DNA of 64,000 nt from Glycine soja (Eukaryota > Streptophyta > Magnoliopsida > Fabales > Fabaceae): NCBI RefSeq assembly GCF_004193775.1, contig NC_041019.1:1123501-1187500 (forward strand), read 5' to 3'. The position numbers were made by a program, and so were the translations under genes. Every line of letters begins with the position of its first letter. The first letter of the stretch is position 1. A model generated the notes under the pieces. It had not been told where the DNA came from. It worked only from the letters and a program-made list of their open reading frames with translations, and made no database searches. Of the stretch, positions 38,596 through 52,060 are shown piece by piece.

Positions 38596-40049
38596 AAATT
38601 AATAATTAACGGATATTTATCACTGATTACTACGAGTAGTTAATCTAGGTTTTTACTTTTTTATTCTCGGCTCCTATCCTCCTTACAGTTTAGTCATGGC
38701 TCCCATCCTTCTTATAAGAACAATTACAGAAATTAAGGTTTTTGATTCACCCGTGAAAGTTTTTGAGTTTGTTTTTCTCTCTCCCTTTTTTATTCGTCCT
38801 GTTCTTTGTAGCCAAGTTAGAAGACATTGCTCAATTTTGTATCAATATCCATAGCGTCTAGTAAGTTTAGCAGAATTGCTTAAACACGAGATGCGTCCCA
38901 TTCTACCGAAACCAGCACGACATTTTTCAAATATCAGAAAGTTGTTCGAGTTGCATATATATTATGCTTGTCCGTGATATTCATGGGCAGGACGTTAGCT
39001 AAACACAGCCCAATATCGTTAGTTACAAAACCGAGTGTTCATCTTGGGGGAGATTTTCATTATCCTTACTCTTTCAATTAACTTTTTTTTTATTTTCTCT
39101 TTTCTCATTACGTAGTACATAGCGTTTTTCTTTACGTAGTGATTTTATAGTATGTAAGAAAGTGGAATTAATTTCTTAAAATTTAAATTATTGTTATAAT
39201 ATATTATCTTTCAATTTAAACTTAGTCATTTTTAAAATTATAATGATTACTATTATTTTTAAGTTTAAATTAAATGTACCAATTATTAATTATTATTATA
39301 TTTAAATACAATTTAAATCTTATTTTTTTAAGTTCTAAAGATTTATAGTCTTTAAAACATTATTTCATTGTTATTATTATTATTGAAATTATACTGTTAT
39401 TTTTAATTTTGAATCACATTGAAGGTTTCTATATTTTTATATTAATTTAATTCATTAAACAAATATAATATAATAATTTTAACTTATATAATTAAATAAT
39501 TATGTACAAAAAAGATATCTATATTGTACATTTACGGGGATTGGCATACTAGTTTTATCCCGGTAAAAAAAAAAAGCATACTAATTTTTATCTAAATATA
39601 CCATCCTCGATAAAGGAAATTTTCTTTAGTTTATGAATCCTATGATCTGTTAAAAAAAAAGGCCAAAGTTTGATGAATCCTGTATAATCAAACTCTATTT
39701 CAAATCAAGCAAACAAAGTCACCTACGAAATCCGTGCCCGTACCGTTGTGTTATTTCGTGTCTAAAGTTGGAGTTTTATTTTAAAATTCCGCGAAACAAA
39801 GGTCGGCATTGATTATTGATTTATGAACACAAAAAAAAATCTAAAACAACACACTTAAGTTTAAATAACGTAAATTGAAATTACTTCCCTCTGCTGGTCC
39901 TTAATCAGCAACTCACGCAAAATAATTTTAAATAATGTAAAAATATACAAAAGGAAATGCACCAAATCATTAAAAATTGGTGATAGGAACACAGAACCAT
40001 GAAAATCTAGTAAATTTAAACAAATTATAAATTATAAATAAAGTTGGGA
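38596..40049. other. AT-rich convergent intergenic spacer
   Basis: Lies between the 3' ends of the TRM4-type pseudogene and the Rab gene. 39100-39520 is especially AT-rich (ATTATTATTATT words). No gene was seen. Confidence 0.6.
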
Positions 40050-42937
40050 TTACTGACAACACATGCTCCTCTTGGGAATTTCCTGTGCAGGACCAGGAAC
40101 AATAATCTTCTTGCCAGACAAAGATGCTGAGTTGTCATTTCCCTGATTATCACTAGCAGCTAGGTTCTTCTTGTTGATAATGTTGAATATTTCTGTCAAA
40201 ACAGTCATGAAAGCTGTTTCAACGTTAGTTGCTTCCAGTGCTGAGGTCTCTAGGAAAAATAAGCCTTCTTTCTCGGCAAATTCTTTTGCATCCTCTGTGG
40301 GTACTTGACGCTGGTTCTCAAGATCACTTTTGTTTCCTATAAGAATGATGACTATATTCTTATCCGCATGGTTACGCAGTTCTTCTAACCAACGAGGTAT
40401 GTGATCAAAGCTTTGACGTTTAGTGATGTCATAAACCAACATTGCCCCAACAGCACCCCTGTAGTATGCACTTGTAACTGCTCTGTATCTGTAGAATAAA
40501 CCAATTATATATTATTAGGGCAAACTGCAATCCGTAGATGTACCAATACGTTAACCATGGGTATTGGGTATCATGATGATATGATCATAAAAAGCATGAG
40601 TTAATGTAAAGAATGAAGAAGCATAGACTTAAACTAAAATATTTAATTACTTTAAAAGCTCAATCCCATGCAAATTGGGCAATGATGATATCTAATTAGT
40701 AATGAAGAAAAGATTCAATGTCTTTCTAATTGCTTTGTAAATTTCATTTCTCTCTCTTGTGCTGAATGAAATCAGATTATACTACTCTCTACTAAACAAA
40801 TTAACACAAGCAATATCCATTACTTTACAAAAAAAAATGCCAGAAATAGCAAAAACGGTTTTTAATAGAGTACAAATACTTGCATAATAATCATAGGTCT
40901 ATCTACTAATAGCGTGTTTGGTTCTACATTGCGTAAAAGGTAGAACCAATTCATGTCAAAGGCAAGTTCCAAAAGCTTGTATTGGTAGTTTTTTATTTTC
41001 ACCTCCGTAGTACATGTATTAGCTTCTTAGATGCAGGGCCAAACACACATTAACAGTGCCGCATAATAATAAAGGAATTAGATTTATCAGCAGCTATGAG
41101 TACTACATACTTTCAAGTTTCAAACATACCCAACAGTGACATTGTTTAACAGATAAGAGACTTCCAAGCAAGAATAATTTCTTATAAATCCAACCATGTG
41201 GTTTTCCATCACGTAAATGCAAAATATACAGTTGAAGTGACACAAATATGACTTCTGAATATCATTTGGAATTTGGAATAGAACATAACACCTGCCATGA
41301 TTTCAGTTCACAAATTAAGAAATGGGAAATTTGTGTTCGTTATTTTAAGTCAAGTTGTATGCATTGGACATGGAACTAGTATAAAAATGATGCAGTGCAC
41401 GACAAAAATGTGGTCAACTAGAATGATGGTTTGATTTGAAACTTAGGGATTTTATAGTATCAAAGTTCTATTGGCACACTATATGGACTAGGAAAGCTCT
41501 AAAAGAATGTCCTATAAAAAGGTGTGCAAACTGTAAGAGGGCAATCCAGCACCACATACATTTTTACATGTCAAGAGTATTCTACAGAATTATTTGCTCC
41601 CAGGTAAATTGTATGAGTCTGCTAAGTAACACGCATGCTAGATTGATATGTAGCAACCATCCCTTATTCCTTTTCATGCTTTAGTTCTGTGTTAATCACA
41701 AGAAACTATTACATGGTCCAAAAAATGAAAGGAACAACAAGTTCAACCCGTTTTTCAATACAAGCTCAACAATATCAGGCAGTGACATTGGGATATGCGT
41801 ATTTGAAAAATGAAGGATAGGATTAATTAATTTGTTGCATTGATAGCATTTTACTAGTAACTATATAAATGGTTTGTGGATGTTGAGACATGTGATCATA
41901 TGTAATTTTAATTTGTAAAAATATGTGTGGGAGGAGTGAGAATTATAATCGCTCTCTCTGCTCCATCAGCGTGTGTTTATGATCTTTTTGCTAATTCACG
42001 TGAAATGGAACCGGGTTTTTCAATTTATGTGGAAAAATTAATGAAACCCAATTATATGTATCATTTATTAAAGAGTGTCTTGGACCATGGTAGTCTCAAC
42101 TCTCAAACCATGTAATAATTTCTAGTTAATCACAGTGCACATCAACACTCAAATCATCTCAAAGAAAACCTAGACAAAACCGGAGACACCAAGAGTCTAA
42201 GACAGCGTAAGAAAATTAGGTCTTAACTTTGACCTCTAGTGGTCATCAGTCAAGTTGTTTCAAGGATATGTCAACATACAATTAGTAGATTGCACAAGGA
42301 AAAATTAAACTCCACACGCAAAACATTATAAGTCAAACTAGGTTTGACCATTCAATAGTACTAATAACAGCGTTGACAGAAAACACGAAGCTGAACTACT
42401 AAAAACACTGAACCGAGTATGTTTTCTTCCGCAGACCACGAATCCACGATGGGACGAGTAGATCAACCAAGCAAACAAATCAAACATCTAACTCAAAGTT
42501 AAACTACGCAATCTTTTTCACTAATCAGTAACTACCGCAACGAACCCGAACAAAACAAAGTTCAATTCAAAGACATATCAAACAACACGTAGCGAAGACC
42601 GAAGAAAACAAAAGGATATACAAAATAATAAAAAGAAACGAATGAAACATGCAGAAAATAAGGGAAGATAGTGTATATGTAGTTGCAAGAGAAGTAGAAG
42701 TAACCGTTCTTGGCCGGCAGTGTCCCAGATCTGAGCCTTGATGCTCTTGTGCTGAATGACCAAAGTGCGCGTTTGGAACTCGACGCCGATTGTGGCCTTT
42801 GAGTCCAAACTGAACTCGTTTCTCGCGAAGCGTGCAAGTATCTGCGACTTCCCCACCGCGGAATCACCAATTAGCACCACCTTGAACACGTAATCTACCT
42901 TCTGGTTCGCGTCTCCGTAGCTTCTTCCACTAGCCAT
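40050..42937 (-). CDS. RABA4-type Rab GTPase
   Basis: 223 residues from two exons, 42937-42705 and 40488-40050, separated by a 2.2 kb intron that splits the Arg codon after WDTAGQE. Visible GTPase motifs are P-loop GDSAVGKS (24-31), switch I Thr49 in ATIGVEF, WDTAGQE (71-77) with the catalytic Gln, NKSD (130-133) and ETSA (158-161). The C-terminus ends KRSMCCQ, a double-cysteine site for geranylgeranylation and membrane anchoring. Plant RABA (Rab11-like) GTPases direct trans-Golgi/recycling-endosome to plasma-membrane and cell-wall traffic. The N-terminal [18 protein letters not shown] and the [14 protein letters not shown] tail point to subgroup RABA4, by memory. An upstream in-frame ATG (43057) is unlikely to be used because the intervening residues do not fit the family. 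The leader has a (GAA)n tract at 42956-42971. Confidence 0.95.
40906..41052. mobile_element. Possible MITE in the RABA4-type intron
   Basis: Ends TAATAGCGTGTTTGG and CCAAACACACATTA form an imperfect inverted repeat around ~147 bp of noncoding DNA. Size and end sequence resemble the candidate at 31436-31579, though interiors differ. No target duplication was confirmed. Confidence 0.45.
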
Positions 42938-44657
42938 TGTTCTCCAATGCAATCTTCTTCTTCTTCTTCTTAGTTCTAAATTTGTTGTTGCTCTTTCAAT
43001 TTCAAATCTAGCTTGTTTGTTTGTTTGATTATTTGAGTTTAAGTGATAATTAACCAACGGTTTTTGGTTTAGATTTGATTTTTGGAGGAGTGTTAAAGTG
43101 AAAAAACGACTAGTGCCGTGCCGTTTGGGTGACAGGTGGTGGCACGTTATTGGGTGCTGCTCCTGATAAGCTTGATTGTGTTCGGAAAGGGAAAGGAGGA
43201 TGGTTGGGAACAGCTTTATTACATCGAACGCGGTTGTTAAAAAGTGTCGCGTGCGAATGTCTTGCCATTTGGGGGGAGTTCTCTCATTGATCGTTTTGAC
43301 GGCAATTCCTCTTTTTAGTTTTTTTAAAACTCTTCGTTTATTTCCATAAATTTACTGTATATTCGAATCCAATGGACTGAGTTCACAACTTAACCATGTA
43401 TGACTTGGGTATTAATGTCTCATCTTATATCCTAGGAGATCTAATTAATTCAGGTCTTAACTATATTGGATCATATTTAATCATATTTCATCTACTCATA
43501 TATGATATCTGGAAATCAAAAAGATAAGATATTATTAGATTTTACTTTAAGAACTATTGTATATATCCATACTCAACTCAAGAGTTAGGTAAAATATACT
43601 TTGATGCTCTAGAACAGCCTTTTTTATGATTAAGCTTTGCTCCAAAATTTATTATTAAACATCGGAGAAATTTACAGCAATGAGTCATAAATAATCACAT
43701 AAAAAAATTTGACACTACACTTTAGTCCAAAATCGTAAGATTTGGATTTATGAATCTTCTTTTTATTTATATGATATTCAACTTTTTCATTTCTATTCTA
43801 TGTGTGATTTTATAGACATAGATAACCATGTCCTGCGATGAGACATACACACTATAAGAGAAGGAATACTTGCCATTAATGCTTTTGTATTATTATCTTT
43901 ACTTAGTTGTATAGTTTTGTATCCCATATTGACTTATTTTGTAATATTTCTTGTTTGCTATTTTGTATCACTTAATCTTATGCTGATTTATTTTGATTTC
44001 TTTATTATTTTCAACTTGTATTTTATCAACTTATTTAATTATTAAATTTATCTAAAACAAATAAATTAATCATAAAATTTAAATAAATCAATAACATTCA
44101 TAAAATATATTTTATTCAATGATTTATTCATTTAATAAAAGTTATTAAATTATTAATAAAAAAAAATAAACACAAAAAAACTACAAATTAAAAAGTGTTT
44201 TTTATTTTGGATTTCGATTGAAATACATGACGGATAAAATAATGTTTGTTGGGTAGTTAATTGACACAAAGAAGTGTTAAAAAAAGTGTAATAACATTTC
44301 TCTTCACAAACACTTATTCTTTACTAATGCTTTGGTGTTTTTTATCCCAGAGTGATTTATGAGTAGTTTCCATTTGGTTTTTTTCCGTTGAATTAAAAAA
44401 AAAAAAGTGTAATAACATTTCTCTTGCATTATTATTGTACACAATGAAAGTTAGTTTCCCTCAAAAAATATTTTGTAAAAAAACAAAATTAAAATAAAGA
44501 GCTGTCTGTGCAAAGAGAAAAATGGGAAGTATAAATAAGATGGGTCTTCTGAACTTTTTGTAGTTAGTTCATCATGCATGTGAAGGGGGCCAGGCCCAAT
44601 TAAAGAGTTTTTCTGTTGAGGCAGAGTTGGGTGAGAGAAGGTTTTTTGTTCTCGGCC
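42938..44657. other. Divergent promoter region and AT-rich spacer
   Basis: Lies between the starts of the Rab gene (-) and the unknown 13-exon gene (+). The first ~350 bases next to the Rab gene are GC-richer, as expected of its promoter. 43330-44500 is AT-rich without a gene. Confidence 0.55.
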
Positions 44658-47600
44658 ATGGAAGAATTACGGAAACTCGAGAAAGTACAGAGCATGCTTG
44701 AATTCATGGAATCACATTCACGGGGCGTTTCAAACTCCGATCAACACTCTAACCGCTTCCTCGCTAATTTCATTCTTTTCTTGATCGAACCCTGCGGAGA
44801 CCTTTCCATCAACCACAAGTGCTCCTTGCTCTCCCACTTTATTCCCACTGTCAGTTCCACTTCCTCATTTGAATTTGCATTTGCATTTGCATTTTCATTT
44901 CATTTCCCTTTCGCTTTTGCAGCTCTCATCTGCATTCCTCGAAGACGCGTATCAACACCACCTTTTCACCACCTCTAAACAACAAAATTCTGGTGGTACT
45001 GCACTGCTATTCTATCGCATTCATATTCACATGTCATTTACCGAATCGAATATTCTGTCTCGACAATCGCTCTTTATTTGGCTCCTGTTCAAAGAATAGA
45101 TGCAACTATTGGTGGCATTGCCCAGCTTTGTTTTGCTGAGCTGAGAGAATTGTATGTATTAATAGTACTTTTCTTTCTCTGAAATGGAAAGAACACTAGC
45201 TGAAATTGGTTTTATACAATAGATTTCGTAACTAACTGTGAAGCATATGTACTTTCATTTGCTTCACATATATGTATTCCATAATACTCTTGGATAACTG
45301 ATACTAACTATCTATTATTGGGGCTGGCATTAAATGCCTTCCACTGCTGCATTACCACAAACAATGTGTACTGATATTCATATAATACTTTTCATGTTTT
45401 TCCTTCGTATGTTTTGTTTCACGTTTTCATTCTAATTTTGTGACATTTTTTTTATTTTTTCTTTCACTTAGGTTTTCAACAAAGTCTTGTTGGAAATTCT
45501 TTGCTTAGTTGCAATCAGATGAAAGAATACAGTTTGTTGCAAAGATGTAATGAAAACGCTGCCATGGTCGGGCTGGATTCCATGCAAATGGCAAATTCTA
45601 CACTTGAGGATTTTGTAAGTGTATATTAAAATAACATTTTTGCCGTGATCTTGGCATTCTGTTATAATGCTTGACTAATTTGGAAAATGTGCAAGTAGTT
45701 GCATATCAATTGGCAGTGTAACAATCTTGGAACACATAAACTCTATTGGTATCTCAATAATTCCAGCTTTATGCCATCAATTACCATATTGATTAACAGA
45801 TGAATAAAGTGGCATTTATCAGGTCTGCATTGCAGCTTTTTACACTACAAACAATTTACTATAGTAATTTAGTGGAAGACTTGATACTATTTAATGAATA
45901 TGCCTTGCTATCAAAACTTGCTTTGTGATTCTGATGTTAATTTGAACTTTCCTTTTTCAGTGCAGATCTTATTTTATGTTTCACGGATTGGATGTAAGCA
46001 AGCCACAATCAATCTTCAAATACTTACCTATTCTTTCATTCACAGAGAGTTATATTTATCAGGTATATGCTAGATTGATGTTATTAAACTGATATCATCT
46101 TGGCAAAGTGGGCTATTTTTTTCTCTCCTAGGAAGCATATGTTTTGACAAAGAAATTGTTCATATTTCTTAGTGTTACTTTGAGAATTAGTGATTTATTC
46201 CAATAGTAAGTATGGAATCTGCAAAAGCTACTATTTGTGCTGAGAACCTGTAGCTGTTATGATGCAGCTAGATAAAATGAATGAGAAATTGCTGCAAACA
46301 CCATGCAATGGAAATTGTGTATTTGGAGAAAAAGATGAGGTGATTGATTGCATTTGATAATTATTCAGTGGCAGTTTCAATGTTCATGTTTAAGTACCAA
46401 CTTTTAATTTTTCTCATAATTTAATTTTACATGTAGAGAGAAACTAAAGTATTGGTTTCTTGCTTCTCAAATGAGCCAGTTAGACCACTTGTTTCTATTC
46501 TTGAACACAAAGGCCTTTTGACAGAAAGGTGTGTATTCTGCCTTCTATACCTTACATTTCCAGAGGAATAGTTAAGGTTGATTTTAATTTGGTTGAATCT
46601 TCTTTTTGCTTGATGAAATAAGGATAAGAGAAGAACTTAGACTTGGAGAAGAGTACTGGGCTCTTGAAAGAAAGCTCTGTTCTGCACTAACAAACAAAGA
46701 GGAGGTATACATAATTCATGTGCACTTTTCATTCTCTTCAGAGAATGGGTATACATTTATCCAAATCCTTTTTAAAGTTTCTTGTTTGTAATTTAATAAA
46801 TTATTTGATACTCAGATTCTTGTTGAAGATGTGATGAAGGCTATTCATTTAAAGTCTTTTGATTATCGAGTGCTGAATCTTCTTCTCTATCAACTTCAAG
46901 GGACTAAGGTACAACTGATTAGCAAACAATGCTTAGTGGATACTGCATTATTCATCTAACTCTTGATGCATGCATGTGTGCACACGCATGGTTTCTGAGT
47001 TAGGCACTGATGGCAACATAAATTTCTACATAAAATTTCATAAATATTGTTAGCTATATGTATGACTTTAGGATAATTGTGTTCTTCTGAATCTGTTTGA
47101 AAGGTGGAGGAGTTGCATATGGAATTTCTCTCAATTTCGGAGTTCCTAGTGGAAGTTTCTGATGATCTGTAAGTACTATCTTTTGTTTCAGTTGGTGCTG
47201 GATACCATAACATTCTGTACATGCATTCATATTTAATACTTGAGCAGAATTTTGTTGTTGCTCCTAATATGGTGCCCTTTATTTTTCTTTTATACTATTT
47301 TAAGGATTCATAGCTTATAGGTATTCAGTAAATTCATTGACAATACACACACACACACACACACACACATATAATGAATGCATATAGATACAAATAAATG
47401 CCCACATTATATTTGTAAAAAAAAAATGATTGTATTATAATAATTGCTTTTGTATTTCCTTCTGCAATGTATCCTTTCTACAATAGCAGTAATAAATATC
47501 TTTACCAAACTGACAACAATAAAAATATAAATCCAATCTGTACCAAAAAATCGTTCTAAGACAAAAATATATATTGACATCATCACAATTTTCTGTTTGT

Positions 47601-49129
47601 AGTTATCAGACATAATTGTTTTTTTTTTACTGTAACTTTTGAAAGTTGTTCCCCATCACCATTTTCAGATAAGACCAAACTCTTTTTTTTTTTTTTTGTA
47701 GCTTCTTTGCTGTTGTTCAAGTTTCATTTCTGTAATTACATATGCATGTATAGATTTCATTCTTATTCTAGTTTTTTCAATTTTATAATGTTATTCAACA
47801 TAATCTTTCTGTTCCGATAATTTTGCAGGTATGATTATGAGGTGACTTTGATAATCCAAATTTTGTAACCACCATCTGTTATACTGTTTTCCAAATCTTA
47901 ATTTGATTGAAGGCCTTTGTTCAGGATGATGTTTTAGAGAACAATTTCAATATTTTGCGCATGTTTATCCGAATATATGGACCTTCAGCTGCCCCTGCTA
48001 TGCTGGTGAGTATGTCAAACTGTTTACAAATGGTGCTGCTAATTTATATATTTTCTGATAGAATATTAATATGCTTTGTTGAAATTTGTTGGTTAGCTGA
48101 TAACTTCCTGGTAACAATTCAAATGTATTAATTGAACCACCTCCATGTTGTATACAGTGGCGATGGGGGAGATCAATATCCACCTATTATTAAAATCAGA
48201 AACATGTTAGGAACACACTCTTTGACACTTTTTTTTTAACGTACACTATTGCTAGATGAAAGCCCATTCTAGTCCTACTAAGAGAGAGTGGGCCCATATT
48301 ATTTAGTGGGGACCAGCCTGAGACCTGTGTTGAAAGAGTGCCATAAAGTTTACTACTAACATTTTTCTTGAAATTTGCTGATCTACATTCTACAGTCAAA
48401 TAGTTACAGTATGATTCAGCATTTCACATTCTTAGCTTTCATCTTTTCTTATGGGATTGTTGAACTAAATTACCTAAATTAAAGTAACATTTTGCTTCTT
48501 AGTGTCATGCATAACCTCAAGTCACAACATGGAGTTTGGACTCAAACCTCGTTGACAATGCATGTGCAGAATGAATAGTGGAATTATTCTTGTTAGAGCC
48601 TTAGAAGTCATTGGCATTTCTCACCTTGTATCTTGAGAGAAGAAAAAACTTTCATCAATCTAATTTTGATAATGTGATGCCTTCATCTTTTTACACAATC
48701 AGTATTGTTTATTTGTCTGTATGGGTGAGTTTGTTTATTCTTACAATTGGTGTAACCATAGTTTCTATATAACATATGCTTGTTTAATTATCTTTAAGAT
48801 ATTATTATGTCCAATTCTGAATTCCAGGCGAAGTGCATTGGTGAGGCTGAAGACAAGTATGCAAGTTTACTGAAATCACTTGATCCACATCTCTCTCTGA
48901 GCTACCAGAAAAGATGTGCAGAAGCCACTAAAGAAGGTAATTTGTTGGAGTCAGTCAAGTCATTCTAGCAGTATAATTATACCATAATCGTGTGCTACCA
49001 TTATTTATTGGCAATTGAATTTTTTTAGGTGGAAAGGTATCAGAGCACCCTCTTGGAACATGGAGTATTCCAACCGTGATTCAAGATGAGGAATTGTATA
49101 GATTAAAGTTGAAGTCAGATATTTCGTGA
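44658..49129 (+). CDS. Plant protein of unknown function, 13 exons
   Basis: About 404 residues. Exons: 44658-44849, 44923-44992 (or -44995), 45472-45614, 45961-46062, 46268-46339, 46437-46528, 46623-46704, 46816-46908, 47104-47168, 47829-47841, 47925-48005, 48828-48936 and 49029-49129. All introns are GT-AG and phases close throughout, with tgt/gag-rich coding texture in every exon, so the model is well supported although I cannot name the family. The protein is soluble and largely helical in composition: an N-terminal MEELRKLEKVQSMLEF helix, a middle with EEYWALERKLCSAL and KSFDYRVLNLLLYQL, and a C-terminal FNILRMFIRIYGPSAAPAML and EDKYASLLKSLDPHLSLSYQ. There is no signal peptide, transmembrane segment or zinc motif. 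Exon 10 is only 13 nt. An acceptor 12 nt earlier in exon 11 (after 47912) would also keep frame. Confidence 0.85.
47345..47370. repeat. (CA)13 microsatellite
   Basis: Uninterrupted CA repeat in the intron before the 13-nt exon of the unknown gene. Confidence 0.95.
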
Positions 49130-52060
49130 ATATAACTTTTAACTGTGTTTCTGAGGTAATTCCTCCAGTATAACATGACGAGTTGGAGTTGAAATGTTGA
49201 ATGACGCACTCATTAAAGGACTTACAAAAAGGTAAACGTAAAAAAAAGTTTATTATGTTATATCGATTATATTTTTCAAACATTTTTATGCTCTCGCTCT
49301 TGAAGATAAGTAACCAAACTTATTTTTTTTTTTAAAATCTTAATATGTAATTTCGACTCACATTTTTTTCTTCTTATTTTTTGTAGGGTGTGCCAGGCCC
49401 GTGCTATAGTGCAACGCATGTGCGCGACACATGAGAGTCCCAAGCTCCCTTTCAAAAAAGTAATTTAATTTTGACACACCAAGTAAAGCTGAACGGATAT
49501 TTCTATAACTCATTCTGATTTTATCACTTGCCACCGATGATGTAAACTATAGTGTGTGTTTGGATTACCATTAGGAGCTTCCAAAATGGACATTCATACA
49601 TTCCAAGGGACAAAACAAAAAAGCAACTATATTGTAGCTTTGGGCTGAACGTTGACAGCATGTTTGTTTCTCCGTTCCCAGCCTTCAAACTGTTTCAAAA
49701 ATTATTTAATTTCTAAGACATAAATTATTTAATATAATAGTAATTGATTTAAAATACTGTTTACAAGAACTAAATTAATGCCATGTAATAATAAAAAGTT
49801 GCATTAAAAACAATGAGGTCAATCTTTGAAAGACCATATATATTTTTAAATGAAAGACCATATTTAAAGATGGTATAAATATGGTTTTAATTCTTTTTTT
49901 TTGACAAAAATATGGTTTTAATTCTTACATACGCGCTGGTTACAGCAGGTTTGTTTCTCCGTTCGCATTCCAAATGCATTGAACTGTGACTTTACACGCA
50001 CAGAAGAAATCGAAAATTTAGTACAGAATACGTTTGGCTAACTCAAAGCTAAGGATAAAGCCATTTGTATGACACCTCTTTTCTGCATCTGTTCGTACCT
50101 GTATTACGTGAGGAAATTAAAGTATGCGTGGCTGCCTGGCTGGAAAGTGAAGCAAACAAATCGTAATTAAATTTAAAGTATTTAACGTTATTCTGACTGT
50201 GATGCTATTATTCACATTGCTGTCTATCTATAATCACTCTTGAATTCGGAGTTGCTGGTGTTGAGAATGTGAATCTCAGTACTTTCAATTTTGGGTTGTA
50301 CAATGGGCTCATTCTGATTTACATACATGATTTTGTATTAATATTTTTATTTATCAAATCATTTTAATTTATGAGTTGCTGGTGTTGAGAATGTGAATCT
50401 TAGTACTTTCACTTTTGGGTTGTACAATGGGCTCATTCTGATTTACATACATGATTTTGTGTTAATATTTTTATTTATCAAATCATTTTAATTTATACCT
50501 ATTTAATTTCTGATTTATCACATTTCCTTAAATATACAACTAACATGTTTCCTTGACTTAAGAGTCAGAAGGGACATACTAGAGGCAGCATGATTGTCCT
50601 TATCTTTTGCTCCACATTTTTTGTCTGCCATTTACAAATAACTGAATCCCCGATAGGAAATCTCAGGAAAATTCTAGGAAACAAAATATTATTTTGCTTG
50701 TTTTTTATGATCCTCAGCGTTCATTTGGTGACTGTAAGAATTAAGAAGAAAGACACTATCCTGTGCAAAAAAGTGGAAATATTTTACAGTTTTAGCATAA
50801 TTTTTTTTTTATCCTCTCTGCGTAAAATGGTATCTACACGTCTGGTCACTCACTGTCACTATCCCTCTCTGCTTCTCAATGCGATGTCAATGATCCATTG
50901 ACAGCTTTGGCTAATTGCAAGCTGTGGAATCACAGCAAGGAATCTCGAAAGCTGAAAAAGGAAACTGAAAAACAAAATATTTATATGTACCCTTAAGCTA
51001 ATTTTGTCTAAATCTTTATGATATATTTTCTTAGAACAGTTTCTTTAATCCATGAGAATCGAATATCGTGCCAGGGTTTAAAATCTTTATGATATAAAAT
51101 GCTGATGATCTAGTAAAAAGTAAAGACCGAAATGAATAGTATTTGTTATAGATTTCAGAGAAGCACAACTTGATTATTCTTGATTAGGATCCAAAATTTT
51201 ATCAAGCCCCACCACCCGTATTCACCCTTCATAAATATTAAATATCGCACATGAAACTTCAATATGTACGAGTAACATTTATGAGGGCAAACTAATACAT
51301 CATTGTAAGCTCTTACTTAGTCAATATCTTCTTTCACACGACTCTGTTTATGAACAAAGTTGAGTTATTTTTTGTCTTTTAGGTTAAGTGGATTCATTTT
51401 CTACACCATGTTAACGCCACTCTCTCTTTTTCGTTAGCAGATAGCACCCCTTTGCTTGCATGAGTAGCCATAATCCGGTGGAAAGCCTCCTAATTGTGAA
51501 ATGTAAATAGTTAAGTAGTCAAAGACAGTCAATACTCAATCCCATGATGAATGATACTCCAAAAACTGTGACGAAAATTAGATAGGCTAATAAATGCCAA
51601 TTTTAACTACCACCTGTCATTGTGTGTTTTTAAATTTTACCCACTCAGACACACAAAAAATGCTTTCACTTTCAACCCTGCCACTTTATAATCAGTCTCC
51701 AACTACTAATAGAACACTGGCCAAGGGGTCCTTGATACTGATGTGGATTCTCCCATTTTGTTTACCTCTATTGAACTGTTCCTTTCACTTTTTCTGTCAC
51801 ACTCTGCACCCTCTCTCACTGTCCTGTTTCCACATGGCACTATACTGCCAACACACACACACACCCTCTAAGACTTAAAAGCATTCATCACTCAAAACGC
51901 TGAAAATAAGTTCTTAAAACCATTTTATTTTTCCCCTCTCTGGGTTGTGTTGTAGTATTAGTATCTCAATACTTAGTTAACATTTAATATTAATATAGTG
52001 TGTGTGGGTGAAGATTGGTAATGACACCAAGAAATGACATGATACGCATTATTCATGATC
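49130..52060. other. Intergenic spacer, repeat-bearing
   Basis: No gene was seen. It contains a pair of diverged direct repeats around ACAGCA[T/G]GTTTGTTTCTCC (49658 and 49944), a recent 124 bp tandem duplication (own entry), and from about 51400 a C-rich stretch that probably carries the promoter and leader of the EPFL gene, including a short CA run at 51853-51863. Confidence 0.55.
50249..50496. repeat. 124 bp tandem duplication, two copies
   Basis: 50249-50372 is repeated head-to-tail as 50373-50496 with only about three base differences. This is a recent duplication in noncoding DNA. Confidence 0.95.

Noticed and set aside
51594..51878. 94-residue ORF upstream of the EPFL gene
   Set aside because: Low-complexity, no homology, and it falls in the likely promoter/leader.
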